A DNA stretch of 64,000 bases. Source: Tranquillimonas rosea (GTDB lineage Bacteria; Pseudomonadota; Alphaproteobacteria; Rhodobacterales; Rhodobacteraceae). This document shows, piece after piece, positions 59,971 through 64,000 of this stretch (position 1 is its first letter; every line of letters starts with the position of its first letter). The stretch is taken from assembly GCF_900111315.1 (NCBI RefSeq), contig NZ_FOGU01000008.1:140530-204529 (forward strand). The letters run 5' to 3'. The notes below the pieces were generated by a model. That model did not search any database, was not told the origin of the DNA, and saw nothing but the letters and a program-made list of their open reading frames with translations. The position numbers were made by a program, and so were the translations under genes.

Positions 59971-60726
59971 ATGGAACGCGATTTCGAAGGCAAGAGGGCA
60001 CTGGTCACGGGCGGCGGATCGGGGATCGGCACCGCCATCGCGCGGGAGCTGTCCGAACGTGGTGCGCGGGTGCTCGTCGCCGATCTCGACATGGAGGCCG
60101 CCGAAACGGTGGTGGACGGTCTGCGTGCGGCCGGCGGCGAGGCCGAGGCGGTTCGCGTCGACGTGGCCGACGCCGCATCGGTCGAGGCAATGGTGGCCAG
60201 GGCCGTGGAGGCGTTCGGCGGTCTCGACATGGCGGTGAACAACGCCGGCATCGGCGGTCCGAGCGAACTGCTCGGGGACTACCCTCTCGACGGCTGGCGC
60301 AAGGTGATCGACGTCAACCTCAACGGCGTGTTCTACGGCTGCCGGTACGAGATCGCGGCGATGCTGGACTCGGGCGGCGGGGCGATCGTCAACATGGCGT
60401 CGATCCTGGGATCGGTCGGGTTCTCGACCGCCAGCGCCTATGTCACGGCCAAGCATGCGCTGCTGGGCCTGACGCGGACGGCAGCGATGGAATACGCGCA
60501 GAAGGGCATCCGTGTGAACACCGTCGGGCCGGCCTTCATCGACACGCCGCTGCTGTCCGCGAACCTCGATCAGGCGACATTGGATTCGCTTGCCGGCCTG
60601 CATCCGATGGGTCGCATCGGCCGGCCCGAGGAGGTCTCGGCGCTGACCTGTTTCCTGCTGTCCGACCGGGCGAGCTTCGTGACCGGCAGCTATCACTTGG
60701 CCGACGGTGGCTATACCGCCCAGTGA
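59971..60726 (+). CDS. SDR family oxidoreductase
   Basis: 251 residues, classical short-chain dehydrogenase. Cofactor motif TGGGSGIG (13-20), NNAGIG, catalytic S144, Y157 and K161 (SAYVTAKHALLG). DLD after the second strand suggests NAD(H) preference. C-terminus ends FVTGSYHLADGGYTAQ. Substrate unknown. Start follows GGAGGCAGAG. It is followed 87 bp later by an aldo/keto reductase gene. Confidence 0.87.
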   Translation: MERDFEGKRALVTGGGSGIGTAIARELSERGARVLVADLDMEAAETVVDGLRAAGGEAEAVRVDVADAASVEAMVARAVEAFGGLDMAVNNAGIGGPSELLGDYPLDGWRKVIDVNLNGVFYGCRYEIAAMLDSGGGAIVNMASILGSVGFSTASAYVTAKHALLGLTRTAAMEYAQKGIRVNTVGPAFIDTPLLSANLDQATLDSLAGLHPMGRIGRPEEVSALTCFLLSDRASFVTGSYHLADGGYTAQ

Positions 60727-60813
60727 ACGTGACGGCGCGTGCGTATGGATCGGACGCGCCGCGCCTGCGTTGCCCCCGCAAGAGGAGACACCGCAACCGC
60801 AAGGACGCACGAC

Positions 60814-61638
60814 ATGAGTATCAAGAGTATCGGTCCCGCCGGCATCCCGAGCCTCGGGCTGGGCACCTTCAAGATGGAAGCGGACAAGACCCGCGGCCTG
60901 GTTGATGCCGCGCTGGCCGAGGGGTATCGCCATATCGACACCGCGCAGGCCTACGAGAACGAGAAAGAGGTCGGGCAGGGGATGCGCGACTCGGACGTAC
61001 CGCGCGACCAGGTGTTCCTGACAACGAAGATCCTGCCGCAGGACTTCGCCGCCGACGATTTCCGCGCCGCCGCCGAGCGGTCGCTGAAGGCGCTCGACAC
61101 CGATTATATCGACCTGCTGCTGCTGCACTGGCCGTCGAAAGAGGTGCCGCTGTCCGAGACGCTGCCGGTAATGGATGCGCTCATCGCCGAGGGCAAGATC
61201 CGGCACGCGGGCATCTCGAACTTCACCATCGCGCTGACGAAGGAGGCGCAGGGCATCCTCGAGGCGCCGATCGCGGCGAACCAGGTCGAGGTGCATCCAT
61301 TCCTCGACCAGACCAAGCTGTTGGGCTTCCTAGAACAGCAGGGCATCCCGTTCGAGGCCTACGCCCCGCTCGCACGTGGCAAGGTCATCGGCGACCCGAC
61401 GCTCACCCAGATCGCCGGTGCGCATGGCGTCAGCGAGGCCGAGATCGCCGTGGCATGGGTGCTGACCAAGCCGAACGCCATCGCGATTCCCAAGACCTCG
61501 AAGAAAGAGCGCCTGGCCTCGAACCTCCACGCTGCCGAGGTGACGCTGACCGAGGACGAGGTTCGTCGGATCGACGGTCTGGCCAGCAAGGACGGCCGCC
61601 TGATCTCGCCGGACAGCATGGCGCCCGACTGGGACTGA
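60814..61638 (+). CDS. Aldo/keto reductase
   Basis: 274 residues, NADPH-dependent TIM-barrel reductase close to 2,5-diketo-D-gluconate reductases. Catalytic tetrad: D42, Y47 (HIDTAQAYENE), K72 (FLTTKILP) and H105 (LLLLHWPSKE). KTSKKERLASNL is the C-terminal cofactor motif. Substrate not determinable; the neighbouring SDR hints at sugar or polyol metabolism, an inference only. Confidence 0.88.
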   Translation: MSIKSIGPAGIPSLGLGTFKMEADKTRGLVDAALAEGYRHIDTAQAYENEKEVGQGMRDSDVPRDQVFLTTKILPQDFAADDFRAAAERSLKALDTDYIDLLLLHWPSKEVPLSETLPVMDALIAEGKIRHAGISNFTIALTKEAQGILEAPIAANQVEVHPFLDQTKLLGFLEQQGIPFEAYAPLARGKVIGDPTLTQIAGAHGVSEAEIAVAWVLTKPNAIAIPKTSKKERLASNLHAAEVTLTEDEVRRIDGLASKDGRLISPDSMAPDWD

Positions 61639-61657
61639 TCGGGGCAGGGGCGGCCTG

Positions 61658-62365
61658 TCAGGGCAGGTCGCCCTCGTTCTCGACGTAGTCGGGATAGTCC
61701 CTGGCGACCATCTCGGCCATTTTCGGCGTGCGGGACATGTGCTCGCGCATCGCGGCGGCGGCGGCTTCGCCGTCGCCGGCCGCGATCCCGTCGATGATCT
61801 GTTCGTGCAGTTGCACGACCCGGCCCATCCCCAGGCTCGGCAGCGCCAGCAGGCGCACGCGGTCGAGATGGCCGCTCTTGCGCTGGAGGATCTGCCACAG
61901 GTCCCGGATGCGGGCGTGGTCGAAGATGATCCGGTGGAACGCCTTGTCGGCCTTCTGGAACCCCGGCGCGTCGTCCCGGTCGCGCATCGCGGCGAGGTCG
62001 GCATTGGCATGGCGCAGGGCGCGGATCGTCTCTGGCGCCGCGGTCTCGGACAGAAGACGCACGGCGTCGGATTCGATGGCGCGGCGCATGAAATGGATCT
62101 GCCGTGACAGGCTCATGTCGATTTTCGACACGAGCGTCGCGTGCTGGGGGTAGACCGTGATCAGCCCCTCTTCCTCGAGCTTCTGCAGCGCGTCGCGCAC
62201 CGGCGTCTGGCTCAGCCCGAACTGCTGCTGCAGCCCGTTTCGCGAGACGGGCGTTCCGGGCGCGAGCGTGATCGAGATGATCTGGTCGCGCAGGTAGTCG
62301 GCGATCTGCGGTGCGATCTGCCGTGTCCTGTCCAGGCTCAGGCGGCCGCCCGTGGCAAGGTCCAT
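61658..62365 (-). CDS. GntR family transcriptional regulator (FCD subfamily)
   Basis: 235 residues. Winged helix-turn-helix (about 22-75: ADYLRDQIISITLAPGTPVS, FGLSQTPVRDALQKLEEEGL), then an FCD effector domain with metal-ligand-like residues (FMRRAIESDAVRLL, FHRIIFDHARIRDL, LHEQIIDGI). Its effector is likely a small carboxylate. Convergent with the aldo/keto reductase gene and divergent from the second GntR gene. Confidence 0.88.
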   Translation of the reverse strand: MDLATGGRLSLDRTRQIAPQIADYLRDQIISITLAPGTPVSRNGLQQQFGLSQTPVRDALQKLEEEGLITVYPQHATLVSKIDMSLSRQIHFMRRAIESDAVRLLSETAAPETIRALRHANADLAAMRDRDDAPGFQKADKAFHRIIFDHARIRDLWQILQRKSGHLDRVRLLALPSLGMGRVVQLHEQIIDGIAAGDGEAAAAAMREHMSRTPKMAEMVARDYPDYVENEGDLP

Positions 62366-62397
62366 ATCGTGTCGACTCTCATTGCGGCGCGTTCCAC

Positions 62398-62409
62398 TAA
62401 TGCATTAGA
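62398..62409. promoter_or_regulatory. Palindrome between two divergent GntR genes, candidate operator
   Basis: CTAATGCATTAG is a perfect 12-bp palindrome in the 108-bp region between the two regulators, 33 bp from the left start and 65 bp from the right. Its AT-rich form stands out from the GC-rich surroundings. It is a candidate site for one or both regulators. Confidence 0.5.
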
Positions 62410-62473
62410 TCTTGTTGGCGAGCATTTCCAGTCCGCCATCTGCGCCGTGCCGCATGACGAAGGGAGAACCGCC

Positions 62474-63205
62474 GTGCCCCCCCACGACAGCCCGCCGGGC
62501 CAGATGCGCAAGCCGCGGGTCGCGACCTTCGCCGATCAGATCTATGGCCGGATCCTGGCGCAGATCTCGGCCGGTCTGTTCCCGAGCGGCTCCAAGCTGC
62601 CGTCCGAGACGCGGATGGCCGCGGATTTCGGTGTCTCGCGCCCGGTGGTGCGGGATGCGCTGGCGAGGCTTCAGCGCGACGGGCTGGTCGAGTCCCGCCG
62701 GGGCAGCGGCAGCTTCGTCCTGAGCGCCCCGCCGGCGGACCTGTCGCACGTCACCGACATGAACGACGTCGCCCGGTTCCAGCGGTTCCAGGAGTTCCGG
62801 CTGGCGATCGAGGGGCCCGCGGCGGGGCTGGCCGCCGCGCGGCGCGGCGAGGACGAGCTTCGCCGCATCGTCGAGGCGCACGAGCATTTCCTGGGCGAGG
62901 TGCAGGCCGGCAGGTTCGTGTGGGAGACCGACCGTGCGCTGCACCTCGCGATTATCGAGGCCTCCGGCAACGAGTTCTTCCTGCAGAGCATCGACGGGCC
63001 GGACATGGCGCTCTCCGATTTCATGAGGGTGTCACTCTCCCTGACAAGTTCGCGGTCCGAGAGGCGCGGTCGCCTCGTGGCGCGCGAACATACGAATATC
63101 GTCGATGCGATCCGCATGGGGGACAGCAAGGCGGCGCAGATATCCATGGAAAATCATATCATTCAGGCGCGGCGGCGCATGCTGGACGGGTCCCTCGAGC
63201 CGTAG
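62474..63205 (+). CDS. GntR family transcriptional regulator (FCD subfamily)
   Basis: 243 residues from a GTG after AAGGGAGA. Winged helix (about 20-70: FADQIYGRILAQISAGLFPS, FGVSRPVVRDALARLQRDGL), then an FCD domain (EFRLAIEGPAAGLAAARRGE, DRALHLAIIEASGNEFF). It precedes a DapA-family gene on the same strand (70 bp), the usual arrangement for a regulator of a sugar-acid or amino-acid catabolic unit. Effector unknown. Confidence 0.87.
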   Translation: MPPHDSPPGQMRKPRVATFADQIYGRILAQISAGLFPSGSKLPSETRMAADFGVSRPVVRDALARLQRDGLVESRRGSGSFVLSAPPADLSHVTDMNDVARFQRFQEFRLAIEGPAAGLAAARRGEDELRRIVEAHEHFLGEVQAGRFVWETDRALHLAIIEASGNEFFLQSIDGPDMALSDFMRVSLSLTSSRSERRGRLVAREHTNIVDAIRMGDSKAAQISMENHIIQARRRMLDGSLEP

Positions 63206-63275
63206 CCTGTAAAATATGTTGACAAGTTGCGGGCCAGCGGCAAGTCTCCGGCAACACTTTGCAGGAGGATGACCC

Positions 63276-64000
63276 GTGACCGAGACCCCCCGCCTTTCGC
63301 CAGAGGATTACGCCAGGTCGGTGGTCGCCGTGCCGCCGCTCGCGCTTGATGACGACGGCCATTTCGCCGCCGACGCCAACCGTCGCGTGCTGTCGCATAT
63401 CGCCGACGGCGGCATCTCGACGGTGCTCTACGGCGGCAATGCGAACATCTACCATTTCGGCGCCGGGCTGTTTCGCGAGGCGCTCGAGGGCGTCTTCGCG
63501 GTGTGCCCCGAAAACCTGGACATCCTGTTCTCCATCGGCCCCGATTTCGGCAAGGCGATGGATCAGGCGGAGGACCTGAAAGACGTCGGGATCAAGAATG
63601 CGCTGCTGCTGCCGATGGCCTTTCCGTCGGATTCGGCGGGCATCGTGGCGGGCGCGCGGCAACTGGCCGAAAAGCTGGGCTTCGGGCTGGTGCTGTATAT
63701 CAAGCGCGACGCCTATCTCGCCCCCGAGGCTCTGCAGACGCTGATCGGCGAGGGCACGGTCAGCTACGTCAAGTACGCGGTCGAGCGCGGTGATCCGGCG
63801 CAGGATCCGTATCTCGACGTGATCCTCGACGCGGTCGGCGTCGACAAGGTCGCGAGCGGCATGGGCGAGACGCCGATTGCCGACCATATCGGCGGGCGCG
63901 GCATGTCGACCTTCACCTCGGGCGCCGTCTGCATCGCGCCGGCCGCGTCGAACGCGCTTCTGTCGCTGTACCGCGCGGGGCGGACGGACGAGGCGGCCGA
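63276..64000 (+). CDS. Dihydrodipicolinate synthase (DapA) family protein, C-terminus outside window
   Basis: About 241 codons are visible from a GTG that follows GCAGGAGG; the frame is open at the right edge. TIM-barrel class I aldolase. STVLYGGNANIYHF is the usual substrate-binding GTTGE-type loop in altered form, and SYVKYAVERGD contains the probable Schiff-base lysine (K166). The altered loop argues against true DapA; a 2-keto-acid aldolase or dehydratase for a sugar acid or hydroxyproline is more likely. The upstream GntR gene is its likely regulator. Confidence 0.8.
   Translation, partial: MTETPRLSPEDYARSVVAVPPLALDDDGHFAADANRRVLSHIADGGISTVLYGGNANIYHFGAGLFREALEGVFAVCPENLDILFSIGPDFGKAMDQAEDLKDVGIKNALLLPMAFPSDSAGIVAGARQLAEKLGFGLVLYIKRDAYLAPEALQTLIGEGTVSYVKYAVERGDPAQDPYLDVILDAVGVDKVASGMGETPIADHIGGRGMSTFTSGAVCIAPAASNALLSLYRAGRTDEAA

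Overview
The window is GC-rich, densely coded chromosomal DNA of an alphaproteobacterium, most likely a marine-type Rhodobacterales (Roseobacter or Rhodobacter relative). The support is gene content and order: a betICBA choline operon beside choX, a propionyl-CoA carboxylase locus with a PccR/ScfR-type regulator, an hda-ppk1-ppx run, a phosphatidylcholine synthase and FnrL-type boxes. I see no rRNA, tRNA, CRISPR array, insertion sequence or prophage. Composition looks even throughout, so this reads as core genome with small accessory genes in between.

Layout. 1-6.1 kb: choline uptake (choX, cut by the left edge) divergent from betI-betC-betB-betA, with a BetI-type palindrome between them. 6.2-7.1 kb: hemerythrin-like protein and a YdcH-like small protein. 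7.1-18.2 kb: propionyl-CoA assimilation, with regulator pccR, a Bcr/CflA exporter, pccB, pccA and methylmalonyl-CoA mutase. Several small secreted or lipoprotein genes lie between pccB and pccA, bounded by two good intrinsic terminators. 18.2-19.8 kb: acetyltransferase, TerB/DnaJ protein and a small exported protein. 19.8-25.4 kb (minus): AI-2E-type permease, hda, ppk1, ppx. 25.6-29.0 kb: proS and the lolC/E-lolD lipoprotein export pair. 29.2-31.6 kb: an RTX-repeat protein convergent with a DUF1194 protein and an HELTH-motif lipoprotein, the latter preceded by an 11-bp tandem repeat.

31.8-41.7 kb: parE, an epimerase, a MATE exporter, truA, the ycjX-ycjF pair and a two-gene K+ uptake system. 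41.9-48.1 kb: ileS, a DUF3253 gene, phosphatidylcholine synthase, xerC with a DUF484 gene, and a transaldolase-like gene. 48.2-53.4 kb: priA, a DUF2270 protein and ruvCAB. 53.6-56.9 kb: a 39-codon gene with its own terminator, a small membrane protein, prmA and an SSS symporter. 56.9-59.7 kb: a membrane protein and ackA-pta. 60-64 kb: an SDR, an aldo/keto reductase, two divergent GntR regulators and the start of a DapA-family gene.

How parts fit: imported choline can feed glycine betaine (bet genes) or membrane phosphatidylcholine (pcs), and betaine plus K+ uptake are both osmoadaptive. PccB and PccA carboxylate propionyl-CoA to methylmalonyl-CoA and the mutase passes it to succinyl-CoA; the epimerase is not in the window. 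AckA and the Pta-like enzyme interconvert acetyl-CoA, acetyl phosphate and acetate, and their promoter region carries two FNR-type boxes. The most interesting unexplained items are the 11-bp GTGCAC tandem repeat, the small envelope genes inside the pcc locus, the N-anchored RTX protein, the 39-codon gene, and a hairpin-plus-GATATTTC repeat found twice between convergent genes.
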